A stretch of DNA of 64,000 bases from DSOI01 sp041394885 (GTDB lineage: Bacteria > Acidobacteriota > Terriglobia > Bryobacterales > Bryobacteraceae), in assembly GCA_041394885.1 (NCBI GenBank), contig JAWKHI010000026.1, positions 1 through 64,000 of the forward strand, given 5' to 3'. Shown here one piece after another: positions 50,285 through 58,434 of the stretch; the first letter of the stretch is position 1; every line of letters begins with the position of its first letter. Below the pieces are notes generated by a model that was given only the letters and a program-made list of their open reading frames with translations, was not told the origin of the DNA and ran no database searches. The position numbers were made by a program, and so were the translations under genes.

Positions 50285-51609
50285 AACGCTTACACCTTTT
50301 ATTCGCCATCGCAGCAAACCCAATTCTTCTGCTCGCGCAGTCACCCGAACCCATCCGCCTGAGCCTCAAACAGGCGGTCGACCTCGCCCTCGCACCGGAC
50401 GCCTCAGCCCGCATCGACCTCGCAAATCAGCTCATCGAGCAGTCCCGCACCCGTGCCAACCAAGCCCGCGCGGCCCTCCTCCCCAATGTCGACGCCACCG
50501 TCGCTGGCCAGAACTTCACCCGCAACCTCGCGGCCTTCGGCGTACGGTCGCCGGTCCCCGGCGTCGCCTTCCCCGAAATCGTCGGGCCACTCACCGTCTT
50601 CGATGGCCGCGCCACACTCACTCAGACCGTCTTCGATTTCGCTGCCATCACTCGATGGAAAGCCGCCAAAGCTGCTATCGATACGGCTCGTTCCGAAGAA
50701 GAGGCGGCCCGCAACGACACCGCGGAGCAAGTGGCTCGCGCCTATATGGCCACACTGCGCGCTTCCGCGGCCCTGGACGCCGCCCGCGCCAATCTGGATC
50801 TTTCCGAGGCCAACGCCGCTCTCGCAGAACGCCGCAAGAACGCCGGCACAGCCACCGGCATCGACGTGACCCGAGCCCAGGTCCAGGCCGCCAACGATCG
50901 CCAGCGTCTCCTCGCCGCCACGCATGTCCGCCGCCGCGCCGAGCTCGTCCTCCTCCGAGCGATCGGCGCCGGGATGGAGGTCGCCGTGGTCGATCTCACC
51001 GACACCCTGCAATACACTCCGCCAGACCCCGTCCCGGTCGACGAGGCCATCGGCGTCGCCCTCGACGCCCGTGCCGACCTTCGTGTCCAACGCCGGCGCC
51101 AGACCGCCGCCGCGCTCTCCTATGACGCCATTCGCGCCGAACGCTACCCATCCATCGCCGCTTTCGCCGACGCCGGCAACATCGGCCTGTCGCTCGGCGA
51201 GACGCGGTTCACACGCACTCTCGGCCTCTCACTCCGGGTGCCTCTTTTCGATGGCGGCCGCCGCGATGCACGGCGCGCGGAAGCCTCCATCGCCATCCGC
51301 CAGGAAGCGATTCGTGAGCGCGACATCCGCCGCCAGATCGAACTCGAAGTTCGATCCGCATTCGAAGATCTGGCCTCCGCGGGCGGCCAGGTGAAGGTCG
51401 CCGAAGAAGGCCTTACACTGGCCAACCGCGAGCTCGAACAGGCGCGCCGCCGCTTCGACGCGGGCGTGGCTCCCGGAATCGAACCCATCGACGCGCAAAC
51501 ACGCGTCGCCCGCGCCCGCGCCAATCGAGACGACGCGCTCTATCTCCACAACCTCGCCAAAATCGAACTGGCCGCCGCCACCGGAACCATCCGAAAGGTG
51601 ATCCAGTAA
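50281..51609 (+). CDS. TolC-family outer membrane efflux protein
   Basis: The protein has 442 residues, with signal peptide MKRLHLLFAIAANPILLLAQ. Paired helical repeats are seen in SLKQAVDLALAPDASARIDL and NLDLSEANAALAERRKNAGT, and the second repeat near AYDAIRAERYP-like strands. It forms the exit duct for the pump encoded downstream. The ATG overlaps the tetR stop (ATGA). E. coli ybhGFSR has no TolC gene of its own, so this operon is more self-contained. Confidence 0.9.
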   Translation: MKRLHLLFAIAANPILLLAQSPEPIRLSLKQAVDLALAPDASARIDLANQLIEQSRTRANQARAALLPNVDATVAGQNFTRNLAAFGVRSPVPGVAFPEIVGPLTVFDGRATLTQTVFDFAAITRWKAAKAAIDTARSEEEAARNDTAEQVARAYMATLRASAALDAARANLDLSEANAALAERRKNAGTATGIDVTRAQVQAANDRQRLLAATHVRRRAELVLLRAIGAGMEVAVVDLTDTLQYTPPDPVPVDEAIGVALDARADLRVQRRRQTAAALSYDAIRAERYPSIAAFADAGNIGLSLGETRFTRTLGLSLRVPLFDGGRRDARRAEASIAIRQEAIRERDIRRQIELEVRSAFEDLASAGGQVKVAEEGLTLANRELEQARRRFDAGVAPGIEPIDAQTRVARARANRDDALYLHNLAKIELAAATGTIRKVIQ

Positions 51610-51618
51610 GGTGCATCC

Positions 51619-52788
51619 ATGAAGAAACTCATCCCCATCGTCCTCGTTCTCGCCACAGCCGGATTCCTCGCCTGGCGATTCTTCAACGGCGCGGCCGATC
51701 CGAATGGCTCCATTCATCTTTCGGGCAACATCGAAGCCACGCAGGTGGACGTCTCCTTTCCCATGCCGGGCAAGGTCGTCGCCATCGAGGTGCGCGAGGG
51801 CGACGCGGTTCGCAAAGGCATGGTCGTCGCCCGGCTCGACCCGGAAATTCTCGAACGCCAGAAGCTGCGCGAGCAATCGGCCGCCGATGGCGCTGAAGGT
51901 GTCCTCGCGCAGGTGAGAACGATGATTGACTGGCAGCGCCAGACGGTCGATCGCGATCGGGATCTTCGCCAGGCCGAGATACGCCAGGCCGAGGCCCGTC
52001 TTCGCGATCTCGAAGCCGGCGCCCGTCCCCAGGAAGTCGCCCAGGCCGAAGCCGCGCTCGAGCAAGCCCGCACCGAGCACACCCGCGCCAAAGCGGACTG
52101 GGATCGAGCCCAGACCCTTTACAAGAACGAGGACATCTCCACCCAGCAATTCGATCAGTTCCGCTCCCGTTTCGACGCCGCCTCCGAGGCCATGCGCGCC
52201 TCCTCCGAGCGCCTCGCCCTGGTGAAGGAAGGCCCGCGAAAACAGGAGATCGAAGCCGCCCGCGCCGCCCTCTCGCGCGCCCAGGCCGCGCTGAAGCTCA
52301 GCGAAGTCAACCGGCTCGAAGTGCGGCGCAAAGAGCAGGAACTCGTCACCCGCCGAGCGGACCTCGAACGCGCCCGTGCCCAAGTTTCCGTCGTCGACCG
52401 CCAACTCGACGACGCCACACTCACCGCACCCATCGACGGCGTCGTGCTCGTCAAAGCCGCCGAGCCCGGCGAAGTGCTCGGCGCCGGGCTTCCCGTGGTC
52501 ACCATCGGCGATCTCGCCCGCCCCTGGCTCCGGGCATACATCTCCGAACAGCAACTCGGCCGCGTCAAACTCGGCGACTCCGTCCAAATCACCACGGACT
52601 CTTTTCCCGGCAAGACCTACAACGGAAAGGTGACCTTCATCGCCTCGGAAGCCGAATTCACGCCCAAGCAGATCCAGACCGCCGAAGAACGCGTCAAGCT
52701 CGTCTACCGCATCAAGGTCGAAGTCGACAATCCGAATCAGGAACTGAAGATCAACATGCCCGTCGACGCGGTGATAGGCCGCTCATGA
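51619..52788 (+). CDS. HlyD-type adaptor (YbhG-like)
   Basis: The protein has 389 residues, with a membrane anchor or signal at 4-20 (LIPIVLVLATAGFLAW). A lipoyl half (GKVVAIEVREGDAVRKGMVV), a long coiled-coil hairpin (about 85-255) with Gln/Ala/Arg-rich helices, and barrel strands (TLTAPIDGVVLVKAAEPGEV; SVQITTDSFPGKTYNGKVTF) follow. It links the inner-membrane ABC pump to TolC. It overlaps the first ATPase gene by 4 bp. The order and similarity match YbhG. Confidence 0.92.
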   Translation: MKKLIPIVLVLATAGFLAWRFFNGAADPNGSIHLSGNIEATQVDVSFPMPGKVVAIEVREGDAVRKGMVVARLDPEILERQKLREQSAADGAEGVLAQVRTMIDWQRQTVDRDRDLRQAEIRQAEARLRDLEAGARPQEVAQAEAALEQARTEHTRAKADWDRAQTLYKNEDISTQQFDQFRSRFDAASEAMRASSERLALVKEGPRKQEIEAARAALSRAQAALKLSEVNRLEVRRKEQELVTRRADLERARAQVSVVDRQLDDATLTAPIDGVVLVKAAEPGEVLGAGLPVVTIGDLARPWLRAYISEQQLGRVKLGDSVQITTDSFPGKTYNGKVTFIASEAEFTPKQIQTAEERVKLVYRIKVEVDNPNQELKINMPVDAVIGRS

Positions 52789-53657
52789 TCCAAGCCCGGG
52801 CTCTGACCAAGCAATTCGGCCCCCTGACCGCCGTCGATGCCTTGACCTTCGACGTAGCCGAAGGCGAGGTCTTCGGCATCGTCGGGCCCGACGGCGCGGG
52901 CAAGACCACCACGCTCCGTATGCTCGCCGGAGTCGCCGGCATCACCGCCGGTTCGGCCCGTGTCGCCGGGCACGATGTCGCCCGGGCAACGCAAGCCGTC
53001 AAGGATTCCATCGGCTACATGGCCCAGCGCTTCGGCCTCTACGGCGATCTCACCGTCGGCGAGAACATGCGTTTCTACGCGGACCTGTTCGGAATCGACG
53101 CCGCCGAACGGGACCGCCTTGCTCCGCGCCTGCTCGCCATGACCCGCATGGAGCCATTCCTCGACCGGCCCGCCGCCAAGCTCTCCGGCGGCATGAAGCA
53201 GAAGCTCGCCCTCATGTGCACCCTGCTCCATCACCCGCGCGTGCTCCTGCTCGACGAGCCCACCAACGGCGTCGATCCGGTTTCCCGCCGCGACTTCTGG
53301 GCCATCCTCCGCGATCTCGTCGAAGACGGACTCACACTGCTGCTCACCACCGCCTACATGGACGAAGCCGAACGCTGCGATCGCGTGGCCCTGATGAGCG
53401 AGGGGCGCATCATCCGGTGCGCGCCGCCGCGCCAACTGCGCGAGTCTCTCCCGGAGACATGCTACGAAGTCGAGACCGCCAATCAGCAGGCGGACCGGCG
53501 CCGTCTGGCCACCTTGCCCGGTGTCACCGCGGTTCGCCCGGCCGGCAGCGTCCTCCACGTTTTTCTCGAACCGGACGCGGCGCCCGAGCCGGCCTGGAAG
53601 AAGATCACGCCGTCGCTCGAAGACGTGTTCGTCGCGACGCTCGAGGCAGGCGCATGA
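52785..53657 (+). CDS. ABC transporter ATPase, first half equivalent of YbhF
   Basis: A 290-residue nucleotide-binding protein. Walker A is GPDGAGKTTTLR with Asp in place of the usual Asn, the signature is LSGGMKQKLALM, and Walker B is VLLLDEPTNGVD. In E. coli YbhF these two ATPase domains are fused; here they are separate genes overlapping by 4 bp. A C-terminal extension (about 225-290) precedes the second gene. It powers efflux through the two downstream permeases. Confidence 0.92.
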   Translation: MIQARALTKQFGPLTAVDALTFDVAEGEVFGIVGPDGAGKTTTLRMLAGVAGITAGSARVAGHDVARATQAVKDSIGYMAQRFGLYGDLTVGENMRFYADLFGIDAAERDRLAPRLLAMTRMEPFLDRPAAKLSGGMKQKLALMCTLLHHPRVLLLDEPTNGVDPVSRRDFWAILRDLVEDGLTLLLTTAYMDEAERCDRVALMSEGRIIRCAPPRQLRESLPETCYEVETANQQADRRRLATLPGVTAVRPAGSVLHVFLEPDAAPEPAWKKITPSLEDVFVATLEAGA

Positions 53658-54394
53658 GCACACCCGCCGTTTCCATCGTCGGGCTAACCCGCCGCTTCGG
53701 CGATTTCGTCGCCGTCGATGACGTCACCCTCGACGTCGCCCGCGGCGAGGTCTTCGGTTTTCTGGGACCCAACGGCGCGGGTAAGTCGACCACCATTCGC
53801 ATCCTCTGCGGCCTGCTAGCACCCTCATCCGGCGCGGCGAAAGTCGTGGGCTTCGAGGTCGGTCCGCAGTCGGAACAGATCAAGAGCAGCATCGGATACA
53901 TGTCCCAGCGCTTCTCTCTCTACGATGACCTCACCGTCGAGGAGAACATCGATTTCTTCGCTGGCATCTATGGCGTCCCCCACGCCAAGCGCGGTCAACG
54001 CAAGGACTACGCGCTAACGATGGCCGGCCTGACCGGCCGCCGCGGCGATCTCACCGCCCGCCTCGCCGGCGGATGGAAACAGCGCCTCGCGCTCGGCTGC
54101 GCCATCCTGCACGAACCGCCCGTGCTCTTCCTCGACGAACCTACCTCCGGCGTCGACCCGGTCGCCCGCCGCCAGTTCTGGGATCTCATCTACGACCTCT
54201 CCGCCGCCGGCCACACCGTCTTCGTCACCACCCACTACATGGAAGAAGCCGAGTACTGCAACCGCCTGGCGCTCATGTACCGCGGCAAAGTGATCGCCCT
54301 CGGAACCCCCACAGAGTTGAAGCGCGCCTCTGGCGTCGCCACGATGGAAGAGGCCTTCATCGCCAGCATCGAAAAGGAAGAGGCTGCCGCATGA
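53654..54394 (+). CDS. ABC transporter ATPase, second half equivalent of YbhF
   Basis: A 246-residue nucleotide-binding protein. Walker A is GPNGAGKSTTIR, the signature is the degenerate LAGGWKQRLALG (family LSGGQ), and Walker B is VLFLDEPTSGVD. The start at 53654 overlaps the first ATPase gene, and its end overlaps the first permease by 4 bp. The two ATPases likely form an asymmetric pair, as in the fused YbhF. Confidence 0.92.
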   Translation: MSTPAVSIVGLTRRFGDFVAVDDVTLDVARGEVFGFLGPNGAGKSTTIRILCGLLAPSSGAAKVVGFEVGPQSEQIKSSIGYMSQRFSLYDDLTVEENIDFFAGIYGVPHAKRGQRKDYALTMAGLTGRRGDLTARLAGGWKQRLALGCAILHEPPVLFLDEPTSGVDPVARRQFWDLIYDLSAAGHTVFVTTHYMEEAEYCNRLALMYRGKVIALGTPTELKRASGVATMEEAFIASIEKEEAAA

Positions 54395-55494
54395 GCTTTA
54401 CCCGAACCTGGGCCATTACCAGGAAGGAACTCCTGCACATCGTCCGCGACCGCCGCAGCCTCGTCATGGCACTCGGCGTCCCCTTCCTCCTTCTGCTGCT
54501 GTTCTGCTACGCTCTCTCGCTCGATGTCGACCGCATCCAAACCTGCGTCTACGACCAGGACCGGTCCCCCGAATCCCGGGAACTGATCGAACGCCTCGCC
54601 GCCTCGCGCTACTTCGACATCGTGCAAAACGCCGCGAACCTGCGGGAAGTGGACCGTGCCATCGTCTCCGGCAGCGCCATGCTCGCCGTCGTCATTCCGC
54701 CCCGGTTCGCCGCGCGCCTCCTGGCCCGCCATCCCGAGCCCGTTCAGTTGATCCTCGACGGCGCGGACTCGAACACCGCCTCCATCGCCCAGGTCTACGC
54801 ACTGAACGTCGTCAGCGCCTTCGCGGCCGAACGCTTCCACGTGTCCCCGTCCGTCGACCCCCAACTCCGCGTCTGGTACAACAGCTCGCTTGTCTCGCGC
54901 AATTTCATCGTCCCCGGGCTGGTGGCTGTCATCCTCATGATCATCGCGGCACTGCTGACATCGCTCACCGTCGCGCGCGAATGGGAATCGGGAACCATGG
55001 AGCAGTTGCTCTCCACACCGCTCCGCCCCGCCGAGATCGTATTCGGGAAGCTGGCCGCGTTCTTCGTCCTCGGCGTCGCCGACGCGATCATCGCCATCGC
55101 CGCCGCCGTCTGGATCTTCGATGTCCCCTTCCGCGGCAGCCTTCTCTTTCTCGGAGCCGCCACCTGCATTTTCCTGTTCGGCGCTTTCTCGTGGGGCATC
55201 TTCATCAGCTCTATCGCCGGCTCACAATTGCTCGCCTACCAGATGGGCCTGCTCAGCACGTTTCTTCCCGCGTTCCTGCTCTCGGGATTCATCTACGCCG
55301 TCGAAAACATGCCGCTCCCGATCCGCATGCTCAGCTACATCTTCCCGGCCAAATACTTCGTGACGATTCTCAAGGCGAGCTTCCTCAAAGGCGTCGGCCT
55401 CGAAGTGCTTTGGCCTTCGGTCGTATTCCTCTCGATCTACGCCGCGGCCGTTTCCACGCTCGCCGTCCGCAAACTCCGCACCGAGGTGGCCTGA
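54391..55494 (+). CDS. ABC-2 type permease (YbhS-like)
   Basis: A 367-residue ABC-2 permease. Membrane helix one is near residues 25-45 (LVMALGVPFLLLLLFCYALS), a large extracytoplasmic domain spans about 50-175, and five further helices follow, including FIVPGLVAVILMIIAALLTS and LLAYQMGLLSTFLPAFLLSG. REWESGTMEQLLSTP is a typical coupling motif. It pairs with the next gene. The ATG lies in the stop of the second ATPase gene. Confidence 0.92.
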   Translation: MSFTRTWAITRKELLHIVRDRRSLVMALGVPFLLLLLFCYALSLDVDRIQTCVYDQDRSPESRELIERLAASRYFDIVQNAANLREVDRAIVSGSAMLAVVIPPRFAARLLARHPEPVQLILDGADSNTASIAQVYALNVVSAFAAERFHVSPSVDPQLRVWYNSSLVSRNFIVPGLVAVILMIIAALLTSLTVAREWESGTMEQLLSTPLRPAEIVFGKLAAFFVLGVADAIIAIAAAVWIFDVPFRGSLLFLGAATCIFLFGAFSWGIFISSIAGSQLLAYQMGLLSTFLPAFLLSGFIYAVENMPLPIRMLSYIFPAKYFVTILKASFLKGVGLEVLWPSVVFLSIYAAAVSTLAVRKLRTEVA

Positions 55495-55500
55495 CGCATC

Positions 55501-56592
55501 ATGAATTCCTGGGAGCGCATCCGCACCATCATCGGCAAGGAACTCCGCCAGGTGCTGCGCGAGCCGCGCCTGCGCGTGATGATCATCGTGCCGCCGGTTG
55601 TGCAGTTGCTCGTGTTCGGATTCGCCGTCAACCTGGACGTCGACCACGCCCGCATCGCCTGGAGCGACGCCGACCGCACGCCGGAAAGCCGCGCGCTCCG
55701 CGACGCGTTCGTGTCGTCGGGCTACTTCGAGATCAACTCGAGCGCCGGATCCGAAGACGCCGTCCGCGACTATCTCGATGGCGGCGGAGGTATCGCTGTC
55801 GTCCGCATCCTGCCCGGCTTCGCGCGAGACCTGCTGCGCGGCAGCCCGGCCGCGGTGCAGATTCTGGTGGACGGATCGAATTCGAATAACGCGAACCTGG
55901 TGAGCGGCTACGCCAACCGGATTGCCGCCAGCTTTCGCCAGCGCCCGGCTCCCGCGCTGGCGGCGCCCCGCGTCTGGTTCAACCCCGAGCTCAAGAGCCG
56001 CTACTACTTCGTCCCCGGCGTGCTGATGAACATCATCACGCTCATCACGCTGATGCTGACGGCGATGGCGATCGTGCGGGAGAAAGAGATCGGCACCATG
56101 GAGCAGTTGATGGTGACGCCCATACGCCCCTTCGAATTGATCCTCGGCAAGACGCTGCCCTTTGTCGCCATCGGGCTCTTCGACCTCTTCCTGGTCACGG
56201 CCGCCGCCCGTCTCGTGTTCGGCATCCCGTTCCGCGGCAGCCCGCTTCTGCTGCTAGGCGCATCGCTGCTGTTTCTGATGACCACGCTCGGCATGGGCCT
56301 GTTCATCTCGACCGTTTCGCGTACCCAGCAACAGGCCCTCATGTCTTCGTTCTTCTTCTTCATGCCGGCCTTCATGCTGAGCGGCTTCGCCTTCCCCGTG
56401 CGCAACATGCCGGCCCTGGCGCAATGGATCAGTTACGCTAACCCGCAGCGCTACTTCATCGAAGTGCTGCGCGGAGTGTTCCTGAAGGGGTCCGACGCGT
56501 CGGTGTTGTGGATGCAACTGGCCGCAATGGCCGCCCTCGGCGTGGCGATTCTGGGCGCAAGCACGATGCGCTTCCAAAAGACCCTGGATTGA
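55501..56592 (+). CDS. ABC-2 type permease (YbhR-like)
   Basis: A 363-residue ABC-2 permease with the same layout as its upstream partner: helix one about 25-45 (RVMIIVPPVVQLLVFGFAVN), extracytoplasmic domain, then FVPGVLMNIITLITLMLTAM, EKEIGTMEQLMVTPIRPFEL and QQALMSSFFFFMPAFMLSGF. Last gene of the operon, 6 bp after the first permease. The two proteins would form the membrane heterodimer. Downstream is a gene-poor convergent gap. Confidence 0.92.
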   Translation: MNSWERIRTIIGKELRQVLREPRLRVMIIVPPVVQLLVFGFAVNLDVDHARIAWSDADRTPESRALRDAFVSSGYFEINSSAGSEDAVRDYLDGGGGIAVVRILPGFARDLLRGSPAAVQILVDGSNSNNANLVSGYANRIAASFRQRPAPALAAPRVWFNPELKSRYYFVPGVLMNIITLITLMLTAMAIVREKEIGTMEQLMVTPIRPFELILGKTLPFVAIGLFDLFLVTAAARLVFGIPFRGSPLLLLGASLLFLMTTLGMGLFISTVSRTQQQALMSSFFFFMPAFMLSGFAFPVRNMPALAQWISYANPQRYFIEVLRGVFLKGSDASVLWMQLAAMAALGVAILGASTMRFQKTLD

Positions 56593-56822
56593 GAATGGCA
56601 AGGTCATTTTTTTGCTCCTGTCCCAGTGTGCGGGGCGGCTTGGGGGCGCCCGCGAAATTGATCTGGGCAAGCTGTTGCAGGTGCAAGAGATATTTATTTT
56701 CGATTACCGAACAGCGGCGTCGGGGCGCGTTTGGGCGCAGGCGGTGAGCCAACTGGTTTTGAGGTCTCGCACCAGGCGGACGGAGGCTGTTGCGCTGAGT
56801 GCCTGACCGAGAGCATTTTCCA

Positions 56823-57674
56823 CTAACCCGCGGCCGTCCAACGCGACCGCACCTCGCCCCGGTTCACCACCTCCCGCCACCGCCGGTCAAACCGCGCCGC
56901 CACTTCCGGATGCGACGCCAGCACCGGACCGAGCCCCAACTGAATATGCGGCTGCGCCACCACATCCTCGAGATCGAGACGCTGTTCCACGTCCTGCCAA
57001 CGATCGGTGAGCCCACCCGGATCGAGCAGCACCAGACGCTCGCCGATGACGCCGAAGTTCTTTGCGTGCGGATCGACCGAGAACAGCCCATAGGACCACC
57101 CGCGGAGACGCAGTTCCAGGAACCGATCCAGCCATAGCTCGAGCGCCGCCGGATCGTTGCGCTGCGCCGCCTCCGCCAGCCGCTCGTAAAGAGTGCAGTC
57201 CACACGCTCGGCCGCTTCCTCCACCGTCATCTTGCGCGGCCATCCGCGCACGCGGACTTGGGTGGGCGGGAACACGATCCGCTCGGGCACCAGTCCCGAT
57301 CCCGTCAATTCCCGCCGCGCCAGAGTCTCGCCGCGGCGGTCCCGCGTCACCCAAGTGCGCCATATCTGGCGGACCGGGCCCTTGTACCAAAGGCTCCGCG
57401 GGATTACCGCCAGAGCCGCTTGCGTGATGAGGCTCAGCAGGCGAACGCGCCGCGATGGACGCGCCGTCATGCGGAGCCACCACGACTTGGGAACCCACGG
57501 CTCGATCCGCTTCAGCCAGCGCCAAAGAACGATTAGGGAAACCATCGCCAACGGCGACCGCTCCCTCTTCACCACCCAGTGCTCGGAGGCGTACACCACC
57601 TTGCCGATTCCCTCGCCGAGCCGTTCGAGCGGCTTCCCGGTCAGTTCGGGCGGCGCTGCTGCCAGTGCGCGCAT
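56823..57674 (-). CDS. Kinase-like-fold protein of unknown function
   Basis: A 283-residue protein. Residues near 18-34 (RLGEGIGKVVYASEHWVVKR) look like the nucleotide loop and Lys of a small-molecule or protein-kinase-like fold. FSVDPHAKNFGVIGERLVLL followed by DPGGL resembles the catalytic loop (D-x-H-x-x-N) and DxG motif. No signal peptide or membrane helix is evident, although the SLITQAALAVIPRSLW region is hydrophobic. I chose the ATG at 57674. It is convergent with the efflux operon and next to a toxin-antitoxin pair. The substrate is unknown. Confidence 0.6.
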   Translation of the reverse strand: MRALAAAPPELTGKPLERLGEGIGKVVYASEHWVVKRERSPLAMVSLIVLWRWLKRIEPWVPKSWWLRMTARPSRRVRLLSLITQAALAVIPRSLWYKGPVRQIWRTWVTRDRRGETLARRELTGSGLVPERIVFPPTQVRVRGWPRKMTVEEAAERVDCTLYERLAEAAQRNDPAALELWLDRFLELRLRGWSYGLFSVDPHAKNFGVIGERLVLLDPGGLTDRWQDVEQRLDLEDVVAQPHIQLGLGPVLASHPEVAARFDRRWREVVNRGEVRSRWTAAG

Positions 57675-57741
57675 CCTGTTCGATGTGTACAAGAGTCCGG
57701 CGGCAAAATCAAGGGGTCCCGGCGTTGTGAGGAGAAGGTAG

Positions 57742-57770
57742 TTGTAAGGAGGGGATGTGTGTGGTATAGT
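57742..57770 (+). promoter_or_regulatory. Promoter of vapBC
   Basis: TTGTAA (57742-57747), 17-bp spacer, TATAGT (57765-57770). The predicted start of transcription (about 57777) is only three bases before the antitoxin ATG at 57780, so the message would be leaderless or nearly so. A GGAGG in the spacer would not be transcribed. Confidence 0.65.
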
Positions 57771-57779
57771 GTGTGTGGA

Positions 57780-58040
57780 ATGGCACAAGTTAATATGTAT
57801 GTTGGAGATGATATGGCCACCCGGCTGCGGGCGGAGGCCGAACAGGCGGGAGTGCCACTCTCGCGCTATATCGTTGATTTGATTGCCAAGCATGATCGGT
57901 CAACCAGTTGGCCCAAGGACTATTTCAACAGCGCTTGCGGGTTCCTGACGGATGACTTCCCGGACATTCCCGATACCTTGCCGGAAGAAGTGGAGCCGTT
58001 GGAAGCCAGTGATGGCCGGGCGGCGCAGGCATCGGTTTGA
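57780..58040 (+). CDS. vapB: VapB-type ribbon-helix-helix antitoxin
   Basis: The protein has 86 residues. Residues 4-38 (VNMYVGDDMATRLRAEAEQA, then GVPLSRYIVDLIAKH) have the strand-helix-helix pattern of ribbon-helix-helix DNA-binding antitoxins. The acidic, Pro-rich tail (FPDIPDTLPEEVEPLEAS) is the kind of segment that wraps around the toxin. The toxin gene starts within its stop codon. The antitoxin would both neutralise VapC and repress the promoter. Confidence 0.75.
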   Translation: MAQVNMYVGDDMATRLRAEAEQAGVPLSRYIVDLIAKHDRSTSWPKDYFNSACGFLTDDFPDIPDTLPEEVEPLEASDGRAAQASV

Positions 58041-58432
58041 CCCGCTATCTGCTCGACTCCAACATCTGGATCGGCATGGCGCGCGGCGACGAGTCCCTGC
58101 TGGAACGCATCCGGCTGATGGAGCCGCCTCAGATCGTCACCTGCAGCGTGGTGCGGGCTGAGTTGGCCTACGGCGCCCGGAAGAGCAGGCAGGTGGAGAA
58201 GAACCTGGTCGGATTCCAGCGCCTGCTCGATCCGGTGGACTCGCTCGCGTTCGACGACCTGGCGGCGGATCACTACGGGATGATCCGCGCGGATCTGGAG
58301 CGGGCTGGGACGCCGATCGGTGCGGCGGACCTGATGATCGCCTCGATCGCGCGGTCCCGCGATGTGGTGATGGTGACGCGCAACGTCAACGAGTTCGTCC
58401 GGGTGGTGGGGCTGCGCGTGGAGGAGTGGTAG
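58037..58432 (+). CDS. vapC: VapC-type PIN-domain toxin ribonuclease
   Basis: A 131-residue PIN domain. The acidic site is built from D7 (LLDSNIWI), the Glu of VVRAELAYGA, the Asp of GAADLMIASIA, and the Asn/Glu end VTRNVNEFVRV. Its start is a TTG at 58037 inside the antitoxin's stop (TTGA), giving tight coupling and weak initiation, which suits a toxin. VapC enzymes cut tRNA or rRNA when freed. The gene ends 2 bp from the convergent FtsK-nuclease gene. Confidence 0.88.
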   Translation: MTRYLLDSNIWIGMARGDESLLERIRLMEPPQIVTCSVVRAELAYGARKSRQVEKNLVGFQRLLDPVDSLAFDDLAADHYGMIRADLERAGTPIGAADLMIASIARSRDVVMVTRNVNEFVRVVGLRVEEW

Positions 58433-58434
58433 CG

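Noticed and set aside
56607..56613. Seven-T run after the efflux operon as an intrinsic terminator
   Set aside because: Only a four-pair GACC/GGTC stem with an 18-base loop precedes it; too weak to call.
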